Below, piece after piece: positions 46,845 to 58,559 of a stretch of DNA of 64,000 nt. The notes under the pieces were generated by a model. It saw only the letters and a program-made list of their open reading frames with translations, did not search any database and was not told the origin of the DNA. The DNA comes from Typhlomys cinereus (Eukaryota > Chordata > Mammalia > Rodentia > Platacanthomyidae), in the NCBI GenBank assembly GCA_023101885.1, contig JALPQD010000205.1, positions 2,523,298-2,587,297 of the forward strand, read 5' to 3'. The stretch's first letter is position 1. Every line of letters begins with the position of its first letter. Made by a program: the position numbers and the translations under genes.

Positions 46845-49015
46845 GGGTTCTCAGATATAAGCCCACACAACTATAGCCATTTGATCTTTGACAAAAGGGC
46901 CCAAAAAATCCAATGGAAAAAGAACAGCATCTTCAACAAATAGTGCTGGCAAAACTGGATATCCACATGCAGAAGATTAAAACTGGACCTGTACTTGTCA
47001 CCATGTACAAGAATTAACACCAAATGGATAAAGGACCTCGATATAAGGCCAGAGACTATAAAAACCTTAATTGAAAGGGTAGGGAACTCCCTTGAGCTGA
47101 TTGGGCTAGGCCAACATTTCCTAAACAGACATCCAATAGCACAGTCACTACAACCAACACTCAACAGATGGGATCTTGTGAAATTGAAGAGCTTCTGTTC
47201 AGATAAAGAGATTGTAAACCAAGCACAAAGGCAACCCCCAGAATGGGAGAAAATCTTCACCAACCACATATCGGATAAAGCTCTGTTATCCAGAGTGCAC
47301 AAAGAACTTAGAAAACTAAACAACAAAAAACAAATGGCCCAATTAAAAAATGGGCCCTGGAACTTAAAAGAAACTTTACCAGGGAAAAAATTAAAATGTC
47401 TAACAAATATTTTAAAAAATGCTCCACTTCCTTAGCCATCAGGGAAATGCAAATCAAAAATGCCCTGAGAGATCATCTCACCCCGTCAGGATGGCAAAAA
47501 TCCACAATAAAAACACCACCAAATGCTGGAGAGGATGTGGAGAGAGGGGAACACTCCTACATTGCTGGTGGAAATTCAGGCTCATACAACCACTCTGGAG
47601 AGCCATCTGGCGATTCTTAAAGAAATTAAAGATTGAAATGCCATATGACCCTGCTATTCCACTTTTGGGAATAACCCCCCATGCAGCAGAGGTTCACCTC
47701 GATAGCACAAGCACGACCATGTTCATAGCAGCACTGTTTACAATAGCGAAGACATGGATTCAACCCAAATGTCCAACAGTTGACGAGTGGTTAAGGAAAA
47801 TGTGGTACATTTATGCAATGGAATATTACTCAGCCATCAAAAATGATGAATTAATGAGATTTGCTGGGAAATGGATGGAATTAGAAAAAATTATTTTGAG
47901 TGCAGTATCCCAGACACAGAAAATTAAGTGCCATATGTACTCCCTAATAGGTGGATCTGACTATCAAATCCACTTAGTGACATATTCAAAGATAAATCTC
48001 TGTAATACCTACAGTAATTGCAAAGATTATAAGCAGGGAGGGAAGGGGAAGGAGGATCCAACCAGCAACAAGGAGAGAGGGGATCATGCCAGCAGATAAA
48101 ATAGGCCACCATCAAGGACTGCAAATAAGTAATGTGACATCTGGTTGGACTTGCTGTCTTTCCTTACTGGTCACTTGCACCTGATGGGGTATGATCTCAC
48201 CAGAAAGGGAGGGCACAGCGTCTTGAGATAGAAGGTTACCATCCCGCAAATGGGAGAGTGACCCCCCTCCCCCCAGTGATCTCCTACTCTTATTCCATCT
48301 ACCTTAGAATCAACTTTTATAATAAGATTCCATTTTAATAGTCTTTTATCTCTGGCCGTGGGGTGACATCCAATACCTATCAGTATGAAGCCAAGGGCGG
48401 TTCAAGAGCAGAAAAACTAAAAAAATAAAAATCAACAAACCATAATTCAGAAAATCAGAGACTATACATCAAATACCAGGCCATCCTAATCGTTCCCCAT
48501 CCCACAGCTCAGGGAAACTTGCAGAAGATGGGGCAGTAAGATTGTAAAAGCCTAAAGATGGGGAGGAGCAACAATATTGAAGATACTCCATTAGAGCCGA
48601 CATAATCATAATAGGACTTTGAATGACCTGTGCAATGATCAGCGAATCACTGAAACTCCCATAGTCTAGCATGGATCACAGGCACTACGATCCTTAGAGG
48701 CAAGGGATTAGCAGCATCAATAGTGTTCCTATACTAAAGGGGAACACAAAAAAAAAAAAGAGCTCAAGGCAATGTCACTGAATCCTTATACCTCGTCAGA
48801 GAGGAGGACCCAGAGGGAAGTTTGACATGCACACTAAAGAATGCTCCAAAATGGGGTGGAGAGGGCACTGGGAGAAAGGGAAGGAAGGGGAAAAGAAACA
48901 GGAAAAGGGGAGAGGGAGCAAGAGGATCCAGGGAGGGGTGGACGGAGGGAGGGAATTGGGGTACTTACCAACTTTGTATGAGTGGAAGAAATAAAAATAA
49001 ATAAATATCAAAAGA
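46845..49015 (+). mobile_element. 5'-truncated LINE-1, plus strand, ORF2 C-terminal third plus 3' UTR
   Basis: It enters L1 ORF2 at about 46845 (CTCAGATATAAGCCCACACA) and has the 3' UTR from about 47960, with the G-rich tract at 48850-48960. It ends in TTTGTATGAGTGGAAG plus an A-rich tail (AAATAAAAATAAATAAATATC). It has nearly the same content and 5' break region as the minus-strand copy at 13.4 kb. No convincing target-site duplication. Confidence 0.9.
46850..48099 (+). pseudogene. LINE-1 ORF2 C-terminal region, frameshifted
   Basis: Two overlapping frames carry it: 46995-47435 (IKDLDIRPETIKTL, QHFLNRHPIAQSLQPTLN, EWEKIFTNHISDKALL) and 47419-48099 (REMQIKxxLRDHLTP-like start, [49 protein letters not shown]). 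A one-step frameshift near 47420-47435 separates them. In the cysteine motif CX3CX7HX4C the last C is replaced (CWWKF). The stop codon used by the other two copies after SLIGGS is lost, so the frame runs 50 codons into the 3' UTR. Non-functional. Confidence 0.9.
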
Positions 49016-49816
49016 CTATATCAGCAAAAAAAAAAACCCAACTTTTAAGAGAGTAACTCTTTTTCTTTGTCTCTTTCCTGTTTTTTCTCAGATTACTTGG
49101 CCCTATAGCTTTGTCTATAAGTGGCTATCTAGTTCAAGTGGCCACTAGCTAAGTCTTGGCTTTGGATAATATGATCGTGGCCCGACTGCTTCATTTGCGG
49201 TCTGATGACAATTCATGATACTATCTTCTCTGGTCCGTGCAGCTGTGCAGTGTCTACTCCTTTCCAGGAAAAATTCTGTGAATGAGATAGAAGCAATACT
49301 TGATTCAACCTTCATGTACCTCAATGCCCATCTTTAGAATCAGGATAGGCTCTGTCTCTAGAAGTATTTCAAACAGTATTTTTCATTCATGGTGACTAAG
49401 GAAGTTGAGTGCAAAAATCATTGAAGCACCAGGCCAGATATATGTAGCTATCAGGTGAGCTTCTTAGTCTGCAGGTAGAAGAGAAGACACTAAAATTTTT
49501 GATTACTTAAATATAAATAGAAAAAAATCCAGTGCAGATTCCAGAACATTCCTCAGAGACTCTGGAATAAGAACCAGTCAGTGTAGCACAGTTCTAATGA
49601 CAATAATGCAGGTAGAAAAATCCCTTTCTATAGGCGAGCCATTGGTTTAAGTCTCCCAATGTCTTACCAGCCACTTTACCATGCTGGGTCCTTCCACTAA
49701 ACAGTCTCTCACCTTTCACTTTCTGAAACTTTTCCAAATTATGAATTAATACGCAGCAAATCAAAGGCCTTCCAGGACACTCTGACTATATCGTTAATTG
49801 GTACCCTTATTTGGCT

Positions 49817-49827
49817 ACTTTTGAAAT
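49817..49827. repeat. Left target-site duplication of a SINE
   Basis: ACTTTTGAAAT, repeated at 50094-50104. Confidence 0.75.
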
Positions 49828-49854
49828 TTTTTTATAAATTTTAAAATATATTTT

Positions 49855-49904
<50 letters not shown>

Positions 49905-50093
49905 AGGTCACTGTATGTCCCTGTGAAGGACTTTGGGAGTCATCCTGGATTGTTTCTACCTCCTTCTTGCTTCACTCTGGGATTTCCCAGGCTGCCCCAT
50001 TTCAGCCTGGCGTTTTTGCGTGGGATTTGAGATCCGAACTCAGGATCTTCTATTTGCGAGGCAGAGTTTTAACCCCAGCCGTCTCTCCAGCCC
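49828..50093 (-). mobile_element. B2-like SINE, minus strand, with 11-bp duplication
   Basis: A T-rich tail side, TG run (49857-49901), GTCACTGTATGTCCCTGTG, GGGAGTCATCCTGGATTG, a partly shortened middle (TTCCCAGGCTGCCCCATTTCAG), and the reversed tRNA head ending CCGTCTCTCCAGCCC. The 11-bp repeats on both sides confirm retroposition. It is the second-best-preserved SINE here. Confidence 0.88.
49857..49901. repeat. (TG)n microsatellite in a SINE tail
   Basis: Pure TG run at the tail side of the minus-strand SINE. Confidence 0.95.
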
Positions 50094-50104
50094 ACTTTTG
50101 AAAT
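50094..50104. repeat. Right target-site duplication of the SINE
   Basis: ACTTTTGAAAT, identical to 49817-49827. Confidence 0.75.
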
Positions 50105-50204
50105 ATTTTTTTAGCTTTAGGATAGTTAAGGGAAATGTTCCTATCAGTGTGGTGACCCTAGAAGGAACAACTTGGTATGCCACAGAAGCCTGAACTCCCG
50201 CAAG

Positions 50205-50400
50205 AGTAGATAAGCCAGAGGGAACCCTGGGGTCCATAAAGTGGCTAGGCATTAGGATGGGAGGGAGTGGAATGTATTGAGGGAAAGGAAGGAAGATGGC
50301 AGAGAAGAGAGATGGAGGGAAACAGGGATTAGTACTCAGTGTGCTTGTAAAACTAAAACAAACAAACAAATAAATAATAAATAAATAAATAAATAATTTT
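50205..50400 (+). mobile_element. Possible LINE-1 3' end, plus strand
   Basis: A purine-rich stretch (GGATGGGAGGGAGTGG, GGGAAAGGAAGGAAGATGG) leads to GTGCTTGTAAAACTAAAAC and an A-rich (AAAC)n/(AAAT)n tail. The layout is that of an L1 3' UTR, but the sequence differs from the main L1 family here. Confidence 0.4.
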
Positions 50401-50604
50401 TTAAAGACTGCGTAAAAAATGCTTTCAGAAAAATAACCTGACTCATTTCAACAGAGCTCTTTTTAAGGAAAAAATTTAGTCCAAAAGGACTAATCTAATC
50501 CACTCTTTGTAAAATTTATTTCTTCTGATAATATTAATAATCAATGAAAATCTTTTCTCAAAAAAAAGGAAATAAAGAATAAGAAAAGGAAATTGAGCTT
50601 GGGG

Positions 50605-50846
50605 CTGGAGAGATGACTCAGAGATTAAGACTCTGCCATGCAAGCAGAAGGTCCTGATCCGAGTTCCCATGTAGAAACATGTGAAACCCAACCAAAGGCG
50701 GCCCTGCATTTCTGGCCTTGGTGGGAAGAGCCTGGGAAATCCCAGAGGGAGGCAAGAAGGAGATAGAAGCAATCCAGGATTATTACCAAAGTTATCCTTG
50801 GTCTTCCATAGGAATATACAGTGTCCTTTGATACACACACACACAC

Positions 50847-50889
<43 letters not shown>

Positions 50890-50905
50890 CACACACACAA
50901 CTTCA
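50605..50905 (+). mobile_element. B2-like SINE, plus strand, full length
   Basis: Starts GGGGCTGGAGAGATGACTCA with a clear A-box-like segment. A B-box-like CTGATCCGAGTTCCC follows, then TTTCTGGCCTTGGTGGGAAG, CTGGGAAATCCCAGAGGGAGG and a CA tail (50835-50898). There is no A-rich end after the CA run and no duplication was found. Confidence 0.87.
50835..50898. repeat. (CA)n microsatellite in a SINE tail
   Basis: CA run with two CG interruptions (CACGCACA) near 50851 and 50882. Frames across it are artefacts. Confidence 0.95.
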
Positions 50906-50909
50906 TGTT

Positions 50910-52120
50910 AAAAACTGTTCTTCTTCAGGACCCCAAAGAACTAAAGTCATGCCTTCTTTCAGTTGTCCCCATTGTTTAGGACAGTGTAACTCCATAGGCC
51001 ATGTCAGCAGTTCTGAGAGCAAACTCTTCTAGTGGGAGATCTGGATGCATAATTAAACAAATAGCAAGAAGAAAAGGGTGAGTATAAAATATATAAGTTT
51101 TCCAAACCAAATTAAGACTTAAACATGCAGACATTTTAACATTCCATATCCTGTTTTTAAATGTTGTGATGTATACATAGAAGACAAATTGAATTTGTAA
51201 TTGCAGAAAACTTTCATTGTTATTAGAAAAGTCAGATACTATTAGAACATACACAGTGCAGTTGTTAAATTTAGTGAGTTCATCCTGATAATCATCATCA
51301 TTTTTTCTCTGTTATTTTCCCACATGCATTAAAAATGTTTACAGGTGCTTCTCTCTGACATTTTCATGTTAGATTTTTATCATTACATTTGTGCAAATTT
51401 CTTTGAATGAGCATTTGGGCTAGATCCTTCGATAGACAAATAATTTCTTATTTATTTGCTCATCGCAGAAATGAGGAGAAAGACTCGACTCAAGAGCTTT
51501 CACTTGGGGCTGGTGAGTGAAGGTGACTTAACTTTTCCTGTAAGTCCAAGGCCTTTCACAGGCACTGATGGAATGAAATTAAACCACTTGCAGGCACATT
51601 CCAAGTCATCAAAATCAAGAGTAGATCAGAAGCCTGAATAGAGAATAGTGTTAAAGGTGAATCTGGATCAGCCACTTCAGCCCATCTCAGTGATTTACTT
51701 TATATCATTTATGAGCTAGGTATACATAAAGATCTCTCTTCTTTCTCCCTAGTAGCTTCTATCTTATCTTAATCTTAGGTGTCTATGTATTAAGTGAGTT
51801 ATGGGACTCAATGTGTATGTATTTCACATCAAAACCTCTAACTGATACAGATACTCCAGTGAATTTTATTTTCTCAATCATGCAAGCAACCAAGGACAAT
51901 AACTAGATTATTTTTAGAGAAAAGTAAAAGTGATAGTAAATTTAATAAACACTTTTTTATGAAAAGCATTCAGAAAGTTTAACATTATAATAGCTACTTT
52001 GACTGACTTGATATATTTTGCTTTAAGTGAGCTCCAGAATGTACAATGCCTTATTTTAACACCATGACTGACATGAAATCTTTTCAAAGAGTAGTAAGTT
52101 ACTATTGAAAATCATCAAAG
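50910..52120. other. Intergenic DNA, no gene seen
   Basis: Unique A+T-rich sequence, no repeat or coding region recognised. Confidence 0.45.
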
Positions 52121-52124
52121 ACTC

Positions 52125-52275
52125 CAGTAATGATGCATTTATATTCCCAGCACTCAAGATGGTGAAGCTGAAACAATAGGAACCTAAGTTGGAAGGCGGT
52201 GTGTGTTACTAACAGAAAGTTCTAGGCTAGTTTTAGCCTATATGAGACATCTGGTTCCAAACAAAAGAAAAAGCA
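52125..52275 (+). mobile_element. B1-like SINE, plus strand, diverged
   Basis: TTATATTCCCAGCACTCAAG, GTGAAGCTGAAACAATAGG, TTCTAGGCTAGTTTTAGCC, GAGACATCTGGTTCCAAAC and an A-rich end follow the B1 order with a small insertion in the middle. Confidence 0.7.
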
Positions 52276-52349
52276 GTTCTTTGCTTCAATGTGTGTACCT
52301 TACACATTCAGAAAGGCAGGAGGCAACATTGATTTGATGGAAGAACAGA

Positions 52350-52545
52350 AACACAATCATATATAATTTGAATCTTAATTCCTACAGTATTTGTGTGTCT
52401 TGGGAAATTACTTAATTATTTTGTGCTTCAAATTTCTCAGGTATAAATAGGGATGATAACGGTCCATACATATTTAAATGTGTTGTAAGAATTTTTAGAT
52501 AACATTGACACTGCATCAGGTATTTTAAATTGCCCAGAAATTACA
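52350..52545 (+). mobile_element. MIR, plus strand
   Basis: TTGGGAAATTACTTAATT, TTTCTCAGGTATAAATAGGG, ATGATAACGGTCCATACATA and TGTTGTAAGAATTTTTAG follow the sense MIR core and 3' half. A clear, long match for so old an element. Confidence 0.75.
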
Positions 52546-53039
52546 AATATATTTAGATGAAAATACAGTATCTTATACAGAGGACTTGATTATGTACAGG
52601 CTTTATTATTGCATATGAGTTCTGCAAGCAAATTCTCCATAGTTATATTTCTAGGTTATTTCTTCAATTAAGCATTTCACAGTAGAATGACTATGTTCAT
52701 AACTTAGTTGCTTTGAAAAAAGATGGCTACTTTGAAAAGAAGAAAAACAAATAATGAACTTAAAGACTTTAAAAAAATTATTCCAAACTAATTGAGCATG
52801 TTTTTGTATTTTTTGCTCAAAAAATCCAGAATTTAAGGAACTGGGAGTCTAGTTTGACTAGACTTCAAGTGCAGACCACATGGAAACTTTTTTCATCCTC
52901 ATAAAAGTTCATTAAAGTGAATTTAATATTAGCTTTGTAAAAATAAACTAAATTAAACTCCACTTTAATGAAACATTGGGTAATAAATATTTCTCTGTTT
53001 ATTTAGCATTTCTGTCCTTCAAAATTAATGTGAGTTTCT

Positions 53040-53345
53040 CTGTGTGTACACATATGTGTTATGTGTGTTCACTCACTCACGCATACTAATGTGAAAACCA
53101 GAAGTCATACTGACTGTCTTCCTCTATCATTTTCCACCTTACTGTTTGAGGTAGAGTCTCCTACCAAACCCCAAATTCTCTTTCAGCAATCCAGGTATCT
53201 GCCTAGCTCTAGTACCTCCACCAGCAATGTGTGTACACATATGTGTGTACCACCATAGTTGACTTCCATGTGGTACTTGGATCCAACCTCAATCCTCATG
53301 CTTGTACATCAAACATGTTATACATTGAACCATTTACCCAAACCA
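53040..53345 (-). mobile_element. B3-like SINE, minus strand, diverged
   Basis: A TG/CA-rich tail side, GAAAACCAGAAGTCATACTG, TGTTTGAGGTAGAGTCTCC, then GTGTACCACCATAGTTGAC, TCCATGTGGTACTTGGATCC, CCTCATGCTTGTACATC and a reversed tRNA head relic (CATTGAACCATTTACCC). Confidence 0.7.
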
Positions 53346-53349
53346 AATA

Positions 53350-55335
53350 ATAAGTATTTAAATTTGAGTGATATAGCTAAATTTAAATAACTAAGAACAA
53401 CACTTGGCTATCTTTTACAGTAAATACATAGGGTTTACTTGAAATCCCATATCATCAGTAAAGATTCTTCAGATACCACAAATTAAGGAATAATTTAACT
53501 TTCAAATTACAATGGTAATTTTTGAGCAAGGCTACTTAATCATTCTCTAGCAGTAATAGAAGTGAGTTGACAACATAGGATACACATTTTAGTTTTGAAG
53601 AGAAATGACTTTGTGCCCGCCTCCTAACCTTTCCTTCTCAACTTTGAATATCATTTGCTGTGTCAGTGATTTGAAGTCAATAACCATTGTCACTCTCCTT
53701 TGGGACCTTGTGAGGAAATATGTCAGAGTGATGATACAGTCTGTGGATGAGTAAATGTCTGATGGTAGATAGAATTTGAAACTCTGAAATTAAAAGGAAT
53801 TATTACTTCTCTGTTCTTTTAAGTAATTATTGAACAATAGTAGTATGTATCCACAGCTATATTCCCAAAGGGAATAAAGGTTATATCCAGCAAGAATTTT
53901 AAATATTCATGCTCTGTAATACATCATTCTTACTCTCTTTGGATAGCAGTTACAAGACTCTAATCCTAGTAAGAAACTTGGAGAGATCACCCCTTTTGGA
54001 ATGAATGTATTTATTATATCACAAGGGGTATGAAACAGCTTAAATTTCAGCCCAGACATCTTCACATCCTGCCTTGCCTTTGGAATACTTTAGCACTTGA
54101 TTGTTTACTTCTCAAACAAACTGTAGACACTGGCTACATGATCAGCGGAAAATTTGACAGTATGTGATGTTCCCAATATTTGGCTTTTGAATATTTACTT
54201 CATTTCTCTTATCTTGTATCTTTTTAAAGACATGCTAAAAGATGTGAAACATGTGGATAGTTCTTTAACCTTTGGCCCTAGAGTAGATGGAAGTGAATTG
54301 GGTGTCACCAGAGCTTAGTGTCAACACAATAAATGGGTATAACTCCAAAAATCAATTTTACTTTCTTTATGTGAACCCTGAATCTCAATAGTACTCTAAG
54401 AGATAGTGATATTCTCCTGTGACAAGGGGCCAGTGAAATGACCTTCTGAATACACACTCATCTGCTTCAAGGTTCATTGGAGCCCTTAAGCTACTCTTTG
54501 CTGAGGAGAAGAATAATACCTATAGCTGAATGTAAAGTTCATTTTTGTAATACGTGTCAGAAATGATGTTCAGATAACTTCACTTTGTCCTTCATCTCTC
54601 CCCACAAAAGTATTTTTGAAATGATTTAAACAAGTGACACTAACACACACATGATGAGATAAGACAGCTTCAGTTGAATCCACAGTATCCCACTGAAGTA
54701 CTTAGCATAGCACATTGAACCTATCTTTTCATACACCTCTCTTCCTTCAAGTCTTTTTTAAAAACAGGGATTGTGCCTTATTGCATCCAACTTGCATCTA
54801 TCCCTGGTTCTTACTATTATAGATATTTAATGTTAAGAAGTGAAATGCAAATGAATTATTGTGCCAACTTCCACCAGATCCCTTTAGGAAATGCTTTATA
54901 AATGTGTACTGCAGGGATTAGAGAATTGCCTGGATTCAATTAGAACGTGTGATGTTTCACAAAATAATCAATGATTAATCCACAGTAAAGAAATGGAAAA
55001 CATACAGAACTGTTGAAAATACACTTGTGTGAATAAAATATGTTTGAGATATTATGCTATTTTGTTTAAGATTCATCCGCACTAATCATGTTTCTCAATT
55101 ACTGTCAAGGCACGTTTTGAATTTTGCTAAAGTATCAACTCCACAGCATCAAACCATTCCTTGAGGTACTGATTAAAAAGTGAGAGTCTCTTTCTAAATA
55201 TCTAAGTAATTACTCAGTCCCATAAAGAGTTCTTTAAACTGATTTGTGTTCACTATTACTATATTGTCATATTTAATAAATGTATGAATTATATATACTA
55301 AACTTACATTATTTATTATTCATTTGTATTTTTAT
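53350..55335. other. Unique intergenic DNA, no gene seen
   Basis: About 2 kb of A+T-rich sequence without a transposon that I recognise and without frames worth reporting. It could contain distal regulatory DNA, but nothing in the sequence proves it. Confidence 0.4.
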
Positions 55336-55339
55336 ATTT

Positions 55340-55515
55340 GGTTCATTTGAGAGAAAGAAAGAAACAGAGAGAGGGAAGGTACACACATACATGCCATGAT
55401 GCATGGGGGAGGTTAGAGAACAACTTACCCCATATATGGGCTTCTAGGAATCAGACTCAGTTCACCAGGCTTGCAAACATATATCTTAACCACTGGACAA
55501 TCTTGCCAATACTTA
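55340..55515 (-). mobile_element. B2/B3-like SINE, minus strand, diverged
   Basis: A purine-rich tail side (GAGAGAAAGAAAGAAACAGAG), GAGGTTAGAGAACAACTTACC, GGCTTCTAGGAATCAGAC, CACCAGGCTTGCAAACATA and TCTTAACCACTGGACAATC (reversed tRNA head). A GAGA-rich tail side next to this body is like jerboa SINEs. Confidence 0.6.
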
Positions 55516-56620
55516 TTCGTGTACATTTTACATATTCAAAATTCAGTGTTTACAAACAGTAATTTTATAAATTCTTCTTATTTCTTTCAAATTAATTCTG
55601 AAATTTTCATTTTAATGAACATGGAAATTTGTTTTGCATTCACATGAACAGTGCATTAGTTATATTGAGAGACAAACTCCAGTACATACATATGTATACT
55701 CTCATTTTGTTCATTGTATGAGTGAATTATCTTACTGGCTTTTAGTCTCTTAAGCAAACTGATCAGGTGATAGAAATTTGGTTGATTTCCTTATTAGATC
55801 AGTTTACAAGTGATATAAGATTCATGTGTTCCTGTTACATGTTTATATTCCTAAAAGCCTGCTAATAGATACTGTTTTAGATACTTCATGAAAAATTTAT
55901 TCATGCTATTTAGAATTCCAATTGTATTTGTGTATTATATTTGTAGTAGACTCTAAAACTCAATAGGCTGAGACACAAATTTGTTTTACTTTATTTCTCA
56001 GAAATAAAATCATTCATATTTGAACACACAAAAAAAGAAATTTGGCTGATTTCATTGGCTTAATGACTAACTTGTAAATGTATTTGCAATGTTTTTGGAG
56101 AGACTTCCTTAAGGACAACACAAAATCTGATTAAGATTGTCACCTTGAAACTACTCAGCATATCCTTTTTTAGTTCCTTCTAATGAGTATTTGATCAAAG
56201 AACTTTGAGCTTAAGAAATGATAGCCTTCTGAGGCCAGCACTGTCCAGCTGATGAGAAAAAGGCAAAGCTAACATATTGAACCAGTTTATTTCCCAAACG
56301 CTACGTGAGATGAGGAAATATAGGAGGCCAGATGTGTAGTAGATTTACCTGTACATGACCCAGTACCATGTTTGCCTTCACACTGAAATCTTTCAAAAAA
56401 TAATCTGTATAACTTATCTAATCCTTATCAAATGCCAACAGTTTGACAAAATAATGTTGAATTCAAGTAAGATGTATAAACATGTGTGTTCATTCTCGAA
56501 CTTCAAACAGCCTTATGTTATAGTTGAAAGAGAAATGAAAATGTGTATGGTTTATGTAAAGAATTTAGATGGTGAAGTTACCTAGAGAAAGTTAAGCACA
56601 AAAGGTAGAAAGGGATTTAT
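55516..56620. other. Intergenic DNA, no gene seen
   Basis: Unique A+T-rich sequence; a 76-codon frame at 56355-56585 has no recognisable features. Confidence 0.45.
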
Positions 56621-56621
56621 T

Positions 56622-56812
56622 TCTTTATTATTAATTAAATTTTTATTTAAGAGACAGGTGTCTATTTAATAGACATGAGTGCAGGTCAGAGGACAATTTT
56701 CAGAAGTCAGTTCTCTCCTCTCCTTCCAGCATGTGGGCTTCCATTTTAGAACTCAGGTCACTAGATTTGTGGGCAGAAGCCTTACTCACTGCTATCTCAC
56801 TACACTGAGAAT
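56622..56812 (-). mobile_element. B2/B3-like SINE, minus strand, diverged
   Basis: T/A-rich tail side, GTGCAGGTCAGAGGACAATT, CTCTCCTTCCAGCATGTGGG, TAGAACTCAGGTCACTAG and GCCTTACTCACTGCTATC as the reversed tRNA head. Confidence 0.7.
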
Positions 56813-56814
56813 TT

Positions 56815-58180
56815 ATTTTTAAATAAGCTCCACAGGGAATGCCAATAAAGGATTGTTTTCCTTATATAGAAAGATTTGACATTTCCAGGCTATATGATTA
56901 GCTATCTTAGATTTACTTAGAGTTCTAGCAGGCTTTAGGTAAACTATTTGAGATATTTGAATCAAAACAGCAATACAAACATCTTGAAATATAAAGCCAA
57001 AAACATGTAGCAAGGTGGTTGGGAAAGGCTCATAAAATTATAGTTGTGGGATTCTGAGCATATATGTAGATAGAAAGAGAGAGAAAGGAGAGAGGATCTC
57101 TTGGTGATTAAAATATGCATATGCACTTATATGTTAATTTAAGTGTAATGTATTATACTTTAAAAATAATAAATATAATGGGATGTTAGGGTAAAAATTT
57201 ATCTGGTTTTTAGAATGTATTAGATCACTGTCTAGACTAAGATAAGTGGTTCGACCACAGCAAAAACAAATCATATCTGATCCAACAGTTAAATATTTAA
57301 GTTGAAAGAAGGCTCAATCTCACTATGAATTCAGCTATAATAATTACTGTGTTACTTTATTACAAAATTAACATTTTAAGTGAATTGTAATGTGTCAAGA
57401 GAATAGCATTTTCAAGATCCTTCCAAGACAGAGGGCCAAGAATAAAATGATGTTTTCCATGGCATGTTCAGTTACCTGGAATATAACATTTGAGAAGTTA
57501 CCTCTTATCATAAAAAAAGACTTCTCTCACTCCAAAAACAAAGTGTAAAGAGAGGCAATTATATTTCAGGAATGAGCTTTTCAAGGGCAACTTCAGTTTA
57601 ATCCATCAATGTTTTCCTGAAACCTTCTCTATTAAACTTTTGCAATGAGTAAACCCACTGCTAGGTTGGTACCCGACATCAAGGCTGTGCATTCCCGTGA
57701 CTCAGCCCTTTGTCAGAAATGTGACTGCTACAATGGTGACTGGCAACTTACAAGAGGTTAACTCCAGCATCTCCGCAATAATGCCTACTTCATGTCAAGC
57801 TTAATGAGAGTAGCTGATTATTTCAGAATTCAACAAATACCATTTGAAGCAAAAAGAAAGGGACATGAAAACTATAAAATTTGCATTTAAAGGCACTATT
57901 TTGATTTTCTATAGAACTGTGTGTTCATTCTTAAAATAGCATTTGAATTTGACATTTGCCTTACAAATGTATAATTTAAAAATGGAATTTTCATTGTGTA
58001 ACTTTATAGCAAACTGCATGAGACATGTAAAGGCTAAATAATTCAGCTTATTGTTCCAATGGAACAATAAACAATCTAACTCCATATTCTAGTGGCAAGT
58101 AGAAAGAAAAATAATTCAGGCATATGCTTCACATTTTGTCCCCTTTAGTTAGAAATGTGTTTTGCTTGAAATTAGAGGGT
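56815..58180. other. Unique intergenic DNA, no gene seen
   Basis: No repeat family or gene seen. A 23-bp palindrome with AACAAT half sites lies at 58048-58070. Confidence 0.4.
58048..58070. promoter_or_regulatory. 23-bp palindrome with two SOX-like half sites
   Basis: TTATTGTTCCA, one central A, then TGGAACAATAA: perfect 11-bp arms. Each arm contains ATTGTT/AACAAT, the SOX HMG-box half-site core, and a third AACAAT follows at 58072-58077. Three such cores within 30 bp in repeat-free DNA suggest a possible SOX response element. This is inference from motif alone, and A+T-rich DNA makes such cores common. Confidence 0.4.
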
Positions 58181-58184
58181 AAGG

Positions 58185-58417
58185 GACTGGGAAGATGACT
58201 CAGTAGTTAAAGACTTTGCTTCACAAGTAAAAAGACCTGCATTTGGATTTCCAAGACCCACATAAAAATGTCAGGCAGATATGGTGGTGTCTTGAAATTC
58301 CTGCCTTAGAAGGTGAAATTTGGACAATCTGAGAGCAGAGCAATCCAGTATGTCCTAATGCCACCCAAGTGTACTTTTATACACAAGCTCACACACACAC
58401 ACATACATATACACAGC

Positions 58418-58458
<41 letters not shown>

Positions 58459-58500
58459 ACACACGCGCACACCAGCACAACCTCTCAATCCAAAAAAGAA
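58185..58500 (+). mobile_element. B2-like SINE, plus strand, full length
   Basis: Head GGGACTGGGAAGATGACTCA, body TGGATTTCCAAGACCCACATA, GGCAGATATGGTGG, GAGCAGAGCAATCCAGTATG, then a CA tail (58388-58455) with CATA interruptions. The same family as the copies at 6003, 35845 and 50605. Confidence 0.8.
58388..58455. repeat. (CA)n microsatellite in a SINE tail
   Basis: Two CA blocks separated by TACATATACACAGCACACG. The minus-strand VCVCVC frames are artefacts. Confidence 0.95.
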
Positions 58501-58559
58501 AAAACAAATTAGTGGGTAGGGGTATGAGAAACAAAAGCAATATTGCTGACAGTTCGCTG

